DNA of 53,594 nt from Paenibacillus sp. A3 (GTDB taxonomy: Bacteria; Bacillota; Bacilli; Paenibacillales; NBRC-103111). Of this stretch, positions 42,221 through 50,019 are shown piece by piece (position 1 is the first letter of the stretch; the number at the start of each line of letters is the position of its first letter). The translations under genes were made by a program, and so were the position numbers. The stretch spans positions 1 to 53,594 of the forward strand of contig NZ_JTHN01000095.1 in NCBI RefSeq assembly GCF_001399685.1. Direction: 5' to 3'. The notes under the pieces were generated by a model. The model had not been told where the DNA came from. It ran no database searches and worked only from the letters and a program-made list of their open reading frames with translations.

Positions 42221-43203
42221 ACGCTTCCCTCCCGCTCGTAAATATGCGTAATGATGCTCTCCATCGGAGGATCTTCAATCGTAATATCCGACACGCGGTA
42301 CGCCGCGACGAGGCGGGAAAGCACTTCCTGGGCGGCGATCGCCGACGTATCGACGGAAAGCGCCAGCTCCTGGTCCGTTTGCGTCAGCACTTCTACGCCG
42401 TCGTGCCGGAACGGCGGGCCCGGCTCCAGCAGCTTGAGCCGGATCGTCTTGCCCGTCAGCAGATCGCGCTTCATCGCCTCGACCGTATCGTCGAAGATCA
42501 TTTGCCCGTGGTTGATGACAACGGCCCGCCTGCACAACTGCTCGATATCTCCCGCGTCGTGGGAAGTCAGGAACACGGTCGTCCCTTCCTCCCGGTTCAT
42601 GAACCGGATAAGCTCGCGTATGCTTTGCTTCACCACTACGTCCAGCCCGATCGTCGGCTCGTCGAGGAACAGAATCTGCGGCCGGTGCAGCATCGCCGCC
42701 GCAATCTCGCAGCGCATCCGCTCGCCCAGCGACAGCTTCCGCACCGGAGTATGCAAATACGGCTCCAGCTCGAAACGGCGGACGAGATCGTCCCGCCGGA
42801 CGAGGTAATCGCTGCGCTTCAATTCGTATATGCGGCTCATCAGCTCGAACGAGTCGGCGGGCGGAAGGTGGTACCAGAGCTGCGATTTCTGCCCGAAGAC
42901 GGAGCCGATCCGGTAAGCCAGCTTGCTGCGCTCCTTCCATGGACAGCAGCCGAGCACCTCCGCGTGTCCGCCGGACGGATGCAGAATGCCGGTCAGCATC
43001 TTGATCGTCGTCGATTTCCCGGCGCCATTCGGTCCGAGAAACGCCAGCGTCTCCCCCTGCGGGACAGTCAGATCGATCCCTTGCACCGCCGTCTTCTCGC
43101 TGTACTGCGGGCGCAGCAGCGATCGCACCCCGGCTTTGAAGCCTTCCTCCTTCCGTTTCACGGCGAACCGTTTCGTCAGCCCTTCGGCCCGTATCGCGTT
43201 CAT
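42217..43203 (-). CDS. ABC transporter ATPase (ABC-2/DUF990 exporter class)
   Basis: A 328-residue ATPase. Walker A is GPNGAGKST (57-65), Q-loop FGQKSQLWY, signature LSLGERMRCEI, Walker B ILFLDEPTIGLD, H-loop TSHD. The C-terminal ~90 residues (KTIRLKLLEPG, ELALSVDTSAIA) form a DrrA-type accessory domain. The wide N-terminus (KRKEEGFKAGVRSLLRPQYSEKTAV) is typical of ATPases that serve DUF990 permeases. It energises export by the two permeases that follow. AAGGAGAAGGAGG precedes the ATG. The leader before it carries a riboswitch-like structure and a terminator. Confidence 0.95.
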   Translation of the reverse strand: MNAIRAEGLTKRFAVKRKEEGFKAGVRSLLRPQYSEKTAVQGIDLTVPQGETLAFLGPNGAGKSTTIKMLTGILHPSGGHAEVLGCCPWKERSKLAYRIGSVFGQKSQLWYHLPPADSFELMSRIYELKRSDYLVRRDDLVRRFELEPYLHTPVRKLSLGERMRCEIAAAMLHRPQILFLDEPTIGLDVVVKQSIRELIRFMNREEGTTVFLTSHDAGDIEQLCRRAVVINHGQMIFDDTVEAMKRDLLTGKTIRLKLLEPGPPFRHDGVEVLTQTDQELALSVDTSAIAAQEVLSRLVAAYRVSDITIEDPPMESIITHIYEREGSV

Positions 43204-43235
43204 GTTCCTCCTTCTCCTTTCCTCTGCTAAAGCAG

Positions 43236-43287
43236 AAAAGACCCCATGCCGTTTCGCCTTGTCGGCGGAACTTGCACGAGGTCTTTT
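43236..43287 (-). terminator. Leader terminator (attenuator) of the ABC operon
   Basis: The arms AAAAGACCTCGTGC and GCATGGGGTCTTTT pair with one mismatch and wobble, with an inner CCGCC/GGCG stem. They lie only 33 bases before the ABC ATPase ATG. Part of the 5' arm (AAAAGACC) is also the conserved 3' end of the riboswitch-like aptamer, so the two folds exclude each other. Confidence 0.82.
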
Positions 43288-43379
43288 ATCCCTACGGTGT
43301 AGCGCGGCTCTATCGGTGGCGCGCCGGCTCCGCTTGGTTCGCCCGGCCGCTTGGCCGTCGGATCCCTAGAAGCCCTTCC
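43270..43379 (-). ncRNA. ykkC-family (subtype 2-like) riboswitch aptamer, candidate
   Basis: On the minus strand the leader contains CTAGGGATCCG (consensus CUAGGGUUCCG), then a short stem GGCC-AAGC-GGCC, then CCAAG, a GCGCG/CGCGC stem, and ACACCGTAGGGATAAAAG (consensus ACACxGxxGGGAxAAAAGxCC). These are the two conserved segments of the ykkC RNAs (guanidine-I, ppGpp, PRPP and NDP riboswitches) in the right order and spacing. ACACC and CCAAG resemble the subtype-2 RNAs more than the guanidine type. Ligand binding would block the overlapping terminator, giving an ON switch for the ABC-2/Nudix operon. The ligand is not determined. Confidence 0.72.
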
Positions 43380-43387
43380 ACGTTAAT

Positions 43388-43610
43388 TGTTATATACTAC
43401 CATGCGATGTAAGGAATGACAAGATGCATTTTGAGTGCATAAGCTTTTAAAATTAGCCGCCGCCGCTTTACTCCTTCGGATCGACGATGCTGCCGAGGAA
43501 CAGCAAGCTGCCGGTCTGAAACCCGTCAAAAAATAATTTTCTTTAAAGGGAACAGTTTGGGCGTGGCGAGTCTATTGATTGAGTCTGAAAAAAGAGAGGA
43601 GAATACACAA
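43388..43610. other. Intergenic interval with a possible gene remnant
   Basis: A weak minus-strand -10-like TATAAC lies at 43387-43392. Bases ~43468-43533 on the minus strand translate to a sensible short C-terminus (FDGFQTGSLLFLGSIVDPKE, then stop) with no start or ribosome binding site, which may be the tail of a lost gene. Nothing else is visible before the secreted-protein gene. Confidence 0.25.
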
Positions 43611-44681
43611 ATGAGTAAACACTTGAAAAAACGCAACAAACTGATCATCCCTGTAATCGCCGCGAGCATGCTGTTCGGAGCTTTGCCGGCCATGGCTGCC
43701 GAACAGGCAGGGAGCCCGAAACTTGCAATGGCAGCGAGCAACAGCCATACGTTGAGCGAGATTGATTCGAGCTACATTGCGGCTGCGGAGCAATTTTTGA
43801 CAACGGTTTTCGGTTTAAAGGAAGTCAAGTTCGACCAAGATCCTTTTCGGCCGGCGGACAATCAATGGATTCTGTCATTCGAATATCCCGGGGGCACTGC
43901 CAACGACAGCGAAACTTTCATGATGCAGAGAGCCAATACGATAACAATTAATGAAGACGGCAGCATCGAACATGCTCAGATGGAGCTTGCTCCCGACGGA
44001 GCGAGACCGGCAGCATTTGAACTCGCCGAGAACACACTAAAAAAATTCGATAACGAAGGCAAAACAAAGTTAAAAACCGTGTATTTTTTTAAAAAGTACA
44101 ATGACTTCGACGATTATCTTCAATTTAATACCGCTTTTAATGAATCCGAGCCTACCGGCGTCGTTGCCATTAATTCAAGCAGCCATACAGTATACGGTGC
44201 GAATTTTTCCACGCCATATCAGGTCACCGATGCGGAACAGAAACATTTGTCTGAGGCTGAACGAGTGTTGAAGGAGATTTTAGGCAAGGATCATGTTGAA
44301 ATCACTCGCGCTACCCATACTAGATCTTTGGTTAAGGAAAAAGTGAAAGAGACCTGGAGTTATTTGTACGAGAACGGTGCAATAACCTTTGAGGCAAATA
44401 CAGGGAAAATCGACGGTATTATTACCTTCGATTCGAACGATGATTCTGCCAATGCTGCGCCGGATTTGGGATCAAAAGAACAAGCGATTGCCATCGCCAA
44501 TCCTTATATGACTAAATATTTCGACATCGATCTTACAGGATATGAGGCCAAGTATAAAACACTTCTTTCGGGCCCGGGACAAATCGGATTTTATGATTAT
44601 ATTTTTAGCAAAGAAGGACAACCCGATGTTATTGTTTTATTTTCGAGCCAAGGCGGAATAAAAAGTATTTTTCTGAAATAG
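43611..44681 (+). CDS. Secreted protein with PepSY-like repeats (YcdB/YcdC-like), function unknown
   Basis: A 356-residue exported protein. The signal peptide is KKRNKLIIPVIAASMLFGALPAMAA, with cleavage near AMA-AEQ (~residue 29). The rest is built of two similar alpha/beta units (~residues 50-190 and 200-350), each opening with a helix of the type YIAAAEQFLTTVFG or HLSEAERVLKEILG and ending in strands. The layout of repeated YcdB/YcdC and PepSY-type domains of Bacilli fits. Codons are more AT-rich than in most neighbours. The AGGAG nine bases before the ATG decides the start; an earlier in-frame codon is less likely. No partner gene is evident. Confidence 0.75.
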   Translation: MSKHLKKRNKLIIPVIAASMLFGALPAMAAEQAGSPKLAMAASNSHTLSEIDSSYIAAAEQFLTTVFGLKEVKFDQDPFRPADNQWILSFEYPGGTANDSETFMMQRANTITINEDGSIEHAQMELAPDGARPAAFELAENTLKKFDNEGKTKLKTVYFFKKYNDFDDYLQFNTAFNESEPTGVVAINSSSHTVYGANFSTPYQVTDAEQKHLSEAERVLKEILGKDHVEITRATHTRSLVKEKVKETWSYLYENGAITFEANTGKIDGIITFDSNDDSANAAPDLGSKEQAIAIANPYMTKYFDIDLTGYEAKYKTLLSGPGQIGFYDYIFSKEGQPDVIVLFSSQGGIKSIFLK

Positions 44682-44698
44682 TTGTGCTATACAAAACG

Positions 44699-44747
44699 AG
44701 GCCGACCTCTATGGTGATTCACCGCCAGAGGCGGCCTCCCTTCTTTA
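44699..44747 (+). terminator. Terminator of the secreted-protein gene
   Basis: GAGGCCGACCTCT and AGAGGCGGCCTC arms pair with one mismatch and are followed by CCTTCTTT. Confidence 0.78.
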
Positions 44748-44818
44748 TCCGGCTGCAAGCGCCCTTGCCGAGCCTGAGCAGACTGCCTGAGCGCTCTCCG
44801 CCGCGCCTTTCCGCGTCG

Positions 44819-45313
44819 CTAGATCACATAATCAAGCACCTGCTCGTAGAGAAAATAGGATTTCCCGGCAGGCGCGGGCGCGTACAAATGGAAGGCCACC
44901 GCGCGCTGCGGGCCGGAATTGCGAAGCTGGTGGATCTGTTTTTTCGGCGCGTAATAATAGCTTCCTTCCTCAATTTCGACCTCCCCGAATAAGCAGGGAT
45001 ACCCGTAGCCGTCCAACCGGAACATCCGGTTCGTGAGCGTGCCTTCGAGCAGCCGCGAGCAGCCGACGGATACACCATGATCGTGAATGTACGTTTCGGT
45101 TCCGGGAGGCAGATGGATCAGCACCGCTTCGGCGGCATCGGTCCGGTACAGACATGTTCTTCCGTAAGGCAAGTCCGCAGGCTCCGCAATGTAGGGTGAC
45201 AAGGCTTCAAGCGACAAGTCCATGCCTCTCATGATCGCCTGAAGCTGCTTGGGCGAGGTTCTGCGTAAAGGCAGCGCGTTCAGAATCCGTTCGATGGTTT
45301 CGATCCGATTCAT
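44819..45313 (-). CDS. Cysteine dioxygenase family protein
   Basis: A 164-residue cupin of the thiol dioxygenase family, oxidising cysteine (or a related thiol) to the sulfinic acid. The iron ligands are visible as IHDHG (His77, His79) and KQIHQL (His128). SVGCSRLLEGTLTNRMF has the Cys (Cys85) that in mammalian CDO forms a crosslink with Tyr; here its partner is uncertain. The C-terminus FHLYAPA is typical. Length matches bacterial CDO. GGAGG precedes the ATG. A candidate short leader frame (45340-45372) lies just upstream. Cystine uptake by TcyP is encoded 5 kb away and could supply the substrate. Confidence 0.9.
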   Translation of the reverse strand: MNRIETIERILNALPLRRTSPKQLQAIMRGMDLSLEALSPYIAEPADLPYGRTCLYRTDAAEAVLIHLPPGTETYIHDHGVSVGCSRLLEGTLTNRMFRLDGYGYPCLFGEVEIEEGSYYYAPKKQIHQLRNSGPQRAVAFHLYAPAPAGKSYFLYEQVLDYVI

Positions 45314-45339
45314 GGAATTCCTCCGTTCATAACATTCTT

Positions 45340-45372
45340 TTACCGCTTTAATAAGTTCATCTTATAATCCAA
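45340..45372 (-). CDS. Candidate 10-codon leader ORF upstream of cysteine dioxygenase
   Basis: A TTG (45372) follows a perfect AAAGGAGG (45386-45379) after six bases and opens a frame LDYKMNLLKR with a TAA stop, 26 bases before the dioxygenase ATG. The ribosome binding site is stronger than expected by chance, but the peptide is very short and its role is unknown; it could be translational leader control or simply an upstream ribosome landing site. Confidence 0.35.
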   Translation of the reverse strand: MDYKMNLLKR

Positions 45373-45435
45373 TATATTCCTCCTTTAACCAAAAAGTGAC
45401 CTTTTCACAAAAAGCGGACGGTTTCTCCCTTTCCC

Positions 45436-45490
45436 TTAAGAATGTTTTAAGGTTTTAAATCGTTCGTCGTTAAGATTTGACGGCTATACT
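45436..45490 (+). promoter_or_regulatory. Candidate autoregulated promoter of the two-component system
   Basis: TTAAG occurs at 45436, 45447 (11 bases apart) and 45470, with TTAAA at 45455. These are OmpR/PhoP-type direct repeats spaced by about one helical turn. A -10 TATACT lies at 45485-45490, with no good -35, as in activator-dependent promoters. The downstream response regulator is an OmpR-type protein and is the obvious binder. Confidence 0.45.
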
Positions 45491-45527
45491 AGGTGACAGT
45501 CAAGTTTAGGAAAGGGGAGTGGCCCGC

Positions 45528-45557
45528 ATGCCGTTTGTCAAGGTTATCCCGGCGTGA
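45528..45557 (+). CDS. Candidate 9-residue leader peptide upstream of the response regulator
   Basis: An ATG at 45528 follows AGGAAAGGGGAG and encodes MPFVKVIPA before a TGA at 45555. It is in the mRNA leader, about 90 bases before the response regulator start. Its ribosome binding site is good, but its function is unknown and it may be fortuitous. Confidence 0.25.
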   Translation: MPFVKVIPA

Positions 45558-45650
45558 TATGCTTTTTTTGTCGTCGGCGCCGCCCGAAAAGCACGCCGAC
45601 CCCACTCCGCAACAACCGAGATGTTTTGGAATGAAAAGGAGGTCGGCCCC

Positions 45651-46343
45651 GTGGCGCAGCCTACAATATTGCTCGTCGACGACGAGAAAGAGATTATCGA
45701 TCTGCTGGAAATTTATTTGAAAAACGAAGGCTACCGTCTGCTGCGCGCAGGCAATGGCATCGAAGCGCTAAGCGTGCTGCAAAAGGAAGACGTCGATCTG
45801 ATCGTGCTCGACATCATGATGCCGAAGATGGACGGCATCGAAGCCTGCCTGAAAATACGCGAACAAAAGCATATGCCGATCATCATGCTGTCCGCCAAAA
45901 GCCAGGACATGGACAAAATTCTCGGCCTGAGCACCGGCGCCGACGATTACGTGACGAAGCCGTTCAATCCGCTTGAGCTGGTCGCCCGGATCAAGTCGCA
46001 GCTGCGGCGCTACACCCGGCTCAATGTTCAGCGGCCGAATAAGGAAAACGAGCTGGAGATCGACGAGCTCACGATCAATACCGCGACGCATGAGGTCAAG
46101 CTGGACGGTCGGGACATTAAGCTGACGCCGCGCGAATTTGCCATTCTGGAGCTGCTGGCCCGTCACCGCGGTACGGTTTGGAGCATCGAGAAAATTTACG
46201 AGGCCGTATGGAAGGAAGCGTATTTCGATTCGGACAATACCGTGATGGTTCATATCCGGAAAATTCGCGAGAAAATCGAGGAAAATCCGCGGAAACCGAA
46301 GTTTATTAAAACGGTTTGGGGAGTGGGATATAAAGTTGAGTAA
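45651..46343 (+). CDS. OmpR/PhoB-family response regulator
   Basis: A 230-residue response regulator. The receiver has the acidic pair DDE (10-12), phospho-acceptor Asp54 in VLDIMMPKMDG, a Ser/Thr in MLSAKS and Lys in DYVTKPFNPLEL. The C-terminal winged helix (LTPREFAILELLARHRGTVWSIEKIYEAVW, then VMVHIRKIREKIEENPRKPKFIKTVWGVGYK) binds DNA. It starts at GTG 45651 with GGAGG eight bases upstream; the in-frame ATG at 45621 lacks a site. It overlaps the histidine kinase by eight bases. Direct repeats upstream suggest autoregulation. The family resembles VanR/WalR relatives; the signal is unknown. Confidence 0.94.
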   Translation: MAQPTILLVDDEKEIIDLLEIYLKNEGYRLLRAGNGIEALSVLQKEDVDLIVLDIMMPKMDGIEACLKIREQKHMPIIMLSAKSQDMDKILGLSTGADDYVTKPFNPLELVARIKSQLRRYTRLNVQRPNKENELEIDELTINTATHEVKLDGRDIKLTPREFAILELLARHRGTVWSIEKIYEAVWKEAYFDSDNTVMVHIRKIREKIEENPRKPKFIKTVWGVGYKVE

Positions 46344-48126
46344 AAAAGAGAAGATCAAACCACCGCGCAAGCCCATGCTTGACCGCTTCCCGTTCACGTG
46401 GTTCCCCTTTAATCTTCTGAGGGGCATGATCCTGTTCCTCCAAGATCTGTACAGAATGGGACGTACCCACGTACAGCGCAGCATCCGGCTGCAGCTGATG
46501 CTGACCTTTGCCTTCTGTTTCGGCGTGTCGCTGGCATTCTACGGCATCAGCTCAGCTCTGTTCGGCGCCGTCAATAAGAGTACGGTCATCGATTACAGCC
46601 AAGGGATGGAAAGCATTGATCGCGAAGCCCGTTCGCTCGCGGACCGGTTCCTTACGCCTTCGAGGCACAGCGGAAACGGGACAAGCGACGAATCTCCCGA
46701 AGATGATGCGAACGAAGCGGTCCCGGGCGAATCCGGACAACCGCAAGCGACCGTGCCGCAAGGGACACCGACGCCCAATCCCGGTACAGCCGTTCCTGTT
46801 CCCGGCGTAAACGGCCAAGAGCCCGGCGGCGTGCCCGGAGTCCCGGCAGCCAATCCGCAGGTTTCGCCGCAGCCGAATCAGCCGAATAACCGGCAAGGAG
46901 AGAGCAAGCAGGGGGAGGCCGTGCAGCGCAAAAATTTTGAGAATACGGTCAAACGACTCGTTACCTACAACAAGCTCAAAATTGTCATTACGGATCTGGA
47001 AGGCAAAGTCGTCTTCCGCAGCGAAAATGCGCCGGAAACGTACGTCGACGTGCACAGCGTCATCCGCAACGCCATGGAAACGCGCAACTTCGAATCCGAC
47101 TCGCGGGCGGAATTTTCCAGTTTTTACCCTGTGACGTATAACAATCAGAAGTCATACTTAATCGTCAGCGGCATCCCTCAGCCGAACATCAGCTACCATA
47201 AGGGCGAGAATCCGCTTTCCATCTTGGCTTCGCTCGCGGTCTTTATCTTTCTGTTCTACTTTTTAACACAGCGGAAAATGAGATATATCGAGGAGCTTGC
47301 AAGCGGGCTTCGGATTATCGCTACAGGCAATCTGGACCATCGGGTCATCGAGCGTTCCCAAGACGAGCTCGGATCGCTGGCGCGGGACATGAACTTTATG
47401 GTGACGGATCTGCAGCGCAGAATCGAAGAGGAACGGCGCGCCGAGCAGCTCAAGAACGAGCTGATTACGAACGTCTCGCACGATTTGCGCACGCCGCTGA
47501 CGCTGATCATGGGGTACTTGCGGCTGCTGCATGACAAAAACTTCGAAACGCCCGAGCAAGCCGCCGGATATGTCAGTATCGCTTACAGCAAATCGGAGAA
47601 GCTGAAAGGGCTGATCGACGATCTGTTCGAATTTACGAAGCTCTCCAACCATGACGTTCCGCTGCACAAGAAGGGCGTCGTCATTAACGAGGTGCTGGAG
47701 CAGCTGCTGGAGGAATACGTGACCCTCAGCGAGGAGCAGCAGCTCACGCTGATCCGCAGCCTGCCGCAGGAGCGGCTGCTGGTACGCATCGACGTGGACA
47801 AAATGATCCGCGTGTTCGAAAACCTGCTCGGCAACGCGATCAAGTACAGCCCTAAGCCCGGCGTGATCACCTTCGGCATGATCCGCGAGAACGGGCACGC
47901 GATCATCCGTATCTCCAACAAAGCGGACGCTTTGACCCGCGACGAGCTGGAGCAGCTGTTCGACCGCTTTTACCGGGTCGATAAAGCCCGGACGTCCGAG
48001 ACCGGAGGCTCGGGACTGGGTCTTGCGATCGCAAGAAGCATCGTCGAATCGCACGAAGGCAGCATTTGGGCCGAGTCGGAGAACGGCGAAATCCATTTTT
48101 ACGTGAAGCTGAAGCTGGCATCTTAG
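46336..48126 (+). CDS. Sensor histidine kinase with proline/asparagine-rich insert
   Basis: A 596-residue membrane kinase with a TTG start at 46336 overlapping the regulator stop. Membrane segments are at ~residues 48-75 and ~293-313 (ILASLAVFIFLFYFL). The extracytoplasmic sensor contains a low-complexity Pro/Gly/Asn/Gln-rich stretch (~residues 115-195), then folded sequence (KNFENTVKRLVTYNKLKIVITDLEG). HAMP-like region follows, then the H-box NVSHDLRTPL (His382), N-box NLLGNAIKYSP, DRFYRVDKAR, and G-box GGSGLGLAIARSI. It autophosphorylates and passes phosphate to the adjacent regulator. The signal is unknown. The structure resembles cell-envelope stress kinases. Confidence 0.94.
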   Translation: MSKKEKIKPPRKPMLDRFPFTWFPFNLLRGMILFLQDLYRMGRTHVQRSIRLQLMLTFAFCFGVSLAFYGISSALFGAVNKSTVIDYSQGMESIDREARSLADRFLTPSRHSGNGTSDESPEDDANEAVPGESGQPQATVPQGTPTPNPGTAVPVPGVNGQEPGGVPGVPAANPQVSPQPNQPNNRQGESKQGEAVQRKNFENTVKRLVTYNKLKIVITDLEGKVVFRSENAPETYVDVHSVIRNAMETRNFESDSRAEFSSFYPVTYNNQKSYLIVSGIPQPNISYHKGENPLSILASLAVFIFLFYFLTQRKMRYIEELASGLRIIATGNLDHRVIERSQDELGSLARDMNFMVTDLQRRIEEERRAEQLKNELITNVSHDLRTPLTLIMGYLRLLHDKNFETPEQAAGYVSIAYSKSEKLKGLIDDLFEFTKLSNHDVPLHKKGVVINEVLEQLLEEYVTLSEEQQLTLIRSLPQERLLVRIDVDKMIRVFENLLGNAIKYSPKPGVITFGMIRENGHAIIRISNKADALTRDELEQLFDRFYRVDKARTSETGGSGLGLAIARSIVESHEGSIWAESENGEIHFYVKLKLAS

Positions 48127-48265
48127 ATGCCGGCTTTTTGGCTGTTGCGCGAGGCGGAAAACAAGCGGCCGTTCGCCTCGGAAGGCCATTCGCGGTATAA
48201 TGGAGCGGACAACGCGGCAACGATGCGGGCCGTGCGGAACGCATCGCACGAATGGAGGACGGATC

Positions 48266-49063
48266 ATGAGATATGGATTTTTGCTGGATTTGGACGGAAC
48301 GCTGTACCATGGAGACCGCCCGATCCCTTATGCGGCGGAATTTATCCGCTGGCTGCGGGAGAAAGAACACCCGTTCTTATATGTGACTAACAATTCGTCG
48401 CGGACGCCGGAGCAAGTGGCGGCGCACCTCATCAAGACCGGGATTGAAGCCAGACCGGAGGAAGTGCTCACCTCCTCGCAAGCGGCGGTGATGTATCTGC
48501 AGGAAACCGGCGCCCGGAACGGACGCGTGCTCTGTATCGGCGAGGAAGGGCTGAGGGCGGCGCTGAAGGGCGGCGGCTTCGAGCCGGTCGCAGAGGACGC
48601 GCCGGAGGGAACGGTCGCTGCGGTCGTCCAAGGCATCGACCGTACGTTCCATTACGGCAAGCTGCTTGCGGCCGTCCGCCATATCCGCGACGGGGCTCCG
48701 TACATCCTGACGAATCCCGATCACCTGCTGCCCTGGAACGGCGAGCTGACGCCGGGAGCCGGCTCCATCGCGGCTTCGATCGAACGGGCAAGCGAAACGC
48801 CACCCGTTGTCATCGGGAAGCCTTCGCCGATCATTATGCGCTATGCCGTCGCCAAGTTGGGACTGGCCCCTGCGGAGATTTGGACGGTCGGGGACAATCT
48901 GAACACCGATATCCGCGGCGGAGCCGACGCAGGCTGCCGGACGGCGCTTGTGCTGACCGGACTGGCCGACGCCTCCAATGTGGACGGGCAGATAGCCCGA
49001 ACGGGCGTGCTTCCCGAGCGGATCTGCACGCATCTGATGGAACTGGCGGAAAGCCTCGGCTAA
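48266..49063 (+). CDS. HAD-IIA (NagD-like) phosphatase
   Basis: A 265-residue haloacid dehalogenase. The catalytic D-x-D is LLDLDGTLYHG (Asp8, Asp10). FLYVTNNSSRTPEQVAAHL is the second motif, VVIGKPSPIIMRYAV the Lys motif, and WTVGDNLNTDIRGGADAGCRTALVLTG the fourth. The cap is the C2 type of the NagD/4-nitrophenylphosphatase group. The substrate is unknown (nucleotide or sugar phosphates likely). The ATG at 48266 has GGAGG seven bases upstream. Its end overlaps the stop of the convergent VOC-DinB gene by four bases. Confidence 0.94.
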   Translation: MRYGFLLDLDGTLYHGDRPIPYAAEFIRWLREKEHPFLYVTNNSSRTPEQVAAHLIKTGIEARPEEVLTSSQAAVMYLQETGARNGRVLCIGEEGLRAALKGGGFEPVAEDAPEGTVAAVVQGIDRTFHYGKLLAAVRHIRDGAPYILTNPDHLLPWNGELTPGAGSIAASIERASETPPVVIGKPSPIIMRYAVAKLGLAPAEIWTVGDNLNTDIRGGADAGCRTALVLTGLADASNVDGQIARTGVLPERICTHLMELAESLG

Positions 49064-49938
49064 TCGACCGCGTGCTGCTTCCGGATTTCGCCGATCCGGC
49101 GAATGTGGACGTTCGCGTGGCCGGCCATCATTTTCATCAGGCGGCCGGCCGTCTCTTCCCTGCCGGAGGCAATGACGCTGCGGGCCAGCGCTCCCGGCGT
49201 ATGCTCGCATACGCCGAGCACGTGCTCGCGCAGCAGCCGAAACAGCGCGACCTCGGCGCGGACCGGCCGCGAGGCGTAACGCATGCCCGCGGCCCACGCG
49301 TCCTGCGAGAAGCCGTTGCCGTTGTAGGCGCGTCCGCGCTCCGGCCCGGCCAAAGCGAACTTGAGCTTGTGCAGCGCCGCAAGCTCCAGATCCACCACAT
49401 GGAGCACCTGCTCCCGGATGCTCCATGTGCCGGGCGCCCGGGCCAGATCGAGCCCGGCCTCGCCAAGCCCCGCCAGCGCGGCCTCCAGCCGGTCAGGCCC
49501 CGCTGCGAACAAAGCGAGCGTTTCCTCGTCGCTCGGAAACAGCTCCTGCCAGTACGCCGCGCGGTAACCCTCCGGCGTCGTAATCGTGACGGTCCGCCAG
49601 CAGCCCGGCTCCGTCTCGTCCAACCAGCGCCCGCCGGCCTCCGCGGCGCGCTGCTGGAGCCGCACCAGCGCCTCGCCGGGCGGCGCTGTCACATAGAACC
49701 GGCCGCCGGGCGACAGCTCCCGGCAAGCCGGAGCTTGCAGGCGGCGGAGCGCCTCCGCCGCCATGCCTTCCGCGGCGAGCAGCGCTGCGTCGCCGCCCGG
49801 CAGACGCAGCAGCGCGTAGCCCGCTGCCGCGCACGGCTCCAGGCGCTCCCAGCCGAGCGCCTGCTCGTAAAAGCGCAGCGCTGCCGTCACCTCCGGCACG
49901 CGCAGCAGCAGCTTCGCTTGAACGGCTTTGGTCTCCAT
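49060..49938 (-). CDS. VOC (glyoxalase-like) domain fused to a DinB-family domain
   Basis: A 292-residue two-domain protein with very GC-rich codons. Residues ~5-130 are a VOC/glyoxalase fold (LLLRVPEVTAALRFYEQALGWERLEP, then GYALLRLPGGDAALL, WRTVTITTPEGYRAAYWQELF). Residues ~140-290 are a DinB-like four-helix bundle (GTWSIREQVLHVVDLELAALHK, MMAGHANVHIRRIGEIRKQH) with His residues for a metal. Both domains are small metal-binding folds used in thiol or xenobiotic chemistry, so a detoxification role is plausible but not shown. GGGGG lies upstream of the ATG. The stop overlaps the HAD gene. Confidence 0.85.
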   Translation of the reverse strand: METKAVQAKLLLRVPEVTAALRFYEQALGWERLEPCAAAGYALLRLPGGDAALLAAEGMAAEALRRLQAPACRELSPGGRFYVTAPPGEALVRLQQRAAEAGGRWLDETEPGCWRTVTITTPEGYRAAYWQELFPSDEETLALFAAGPDRLEAALAGLGEAGLDLARAPGTWSIREQVLHVVDLELAALHKLKFALAGPERGRAYNGNGFSQDAWAAGMRYASRPVRAEVALFRLLREHVLGVCEHTPGALARSVIASGREETAGRLMKMMAGHANVHIRRIGEIRKQHAVD

Positions 49939-50019
49939 TCGCCTTCCCCCTTTGAAGAAGCTGAGGCTGAGTTAGCCCTATTTTACCATAGAGCATAGCG
50001 GTCCAACGAACGGCCGGAA

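Noticed and set aside
43204..43380. T-box leader of the ABC operon
   Set aside because: No AGGGTGGNACCGCG T-box motif or specifier-loop layout; the ykkC-like segments explain the structure better.
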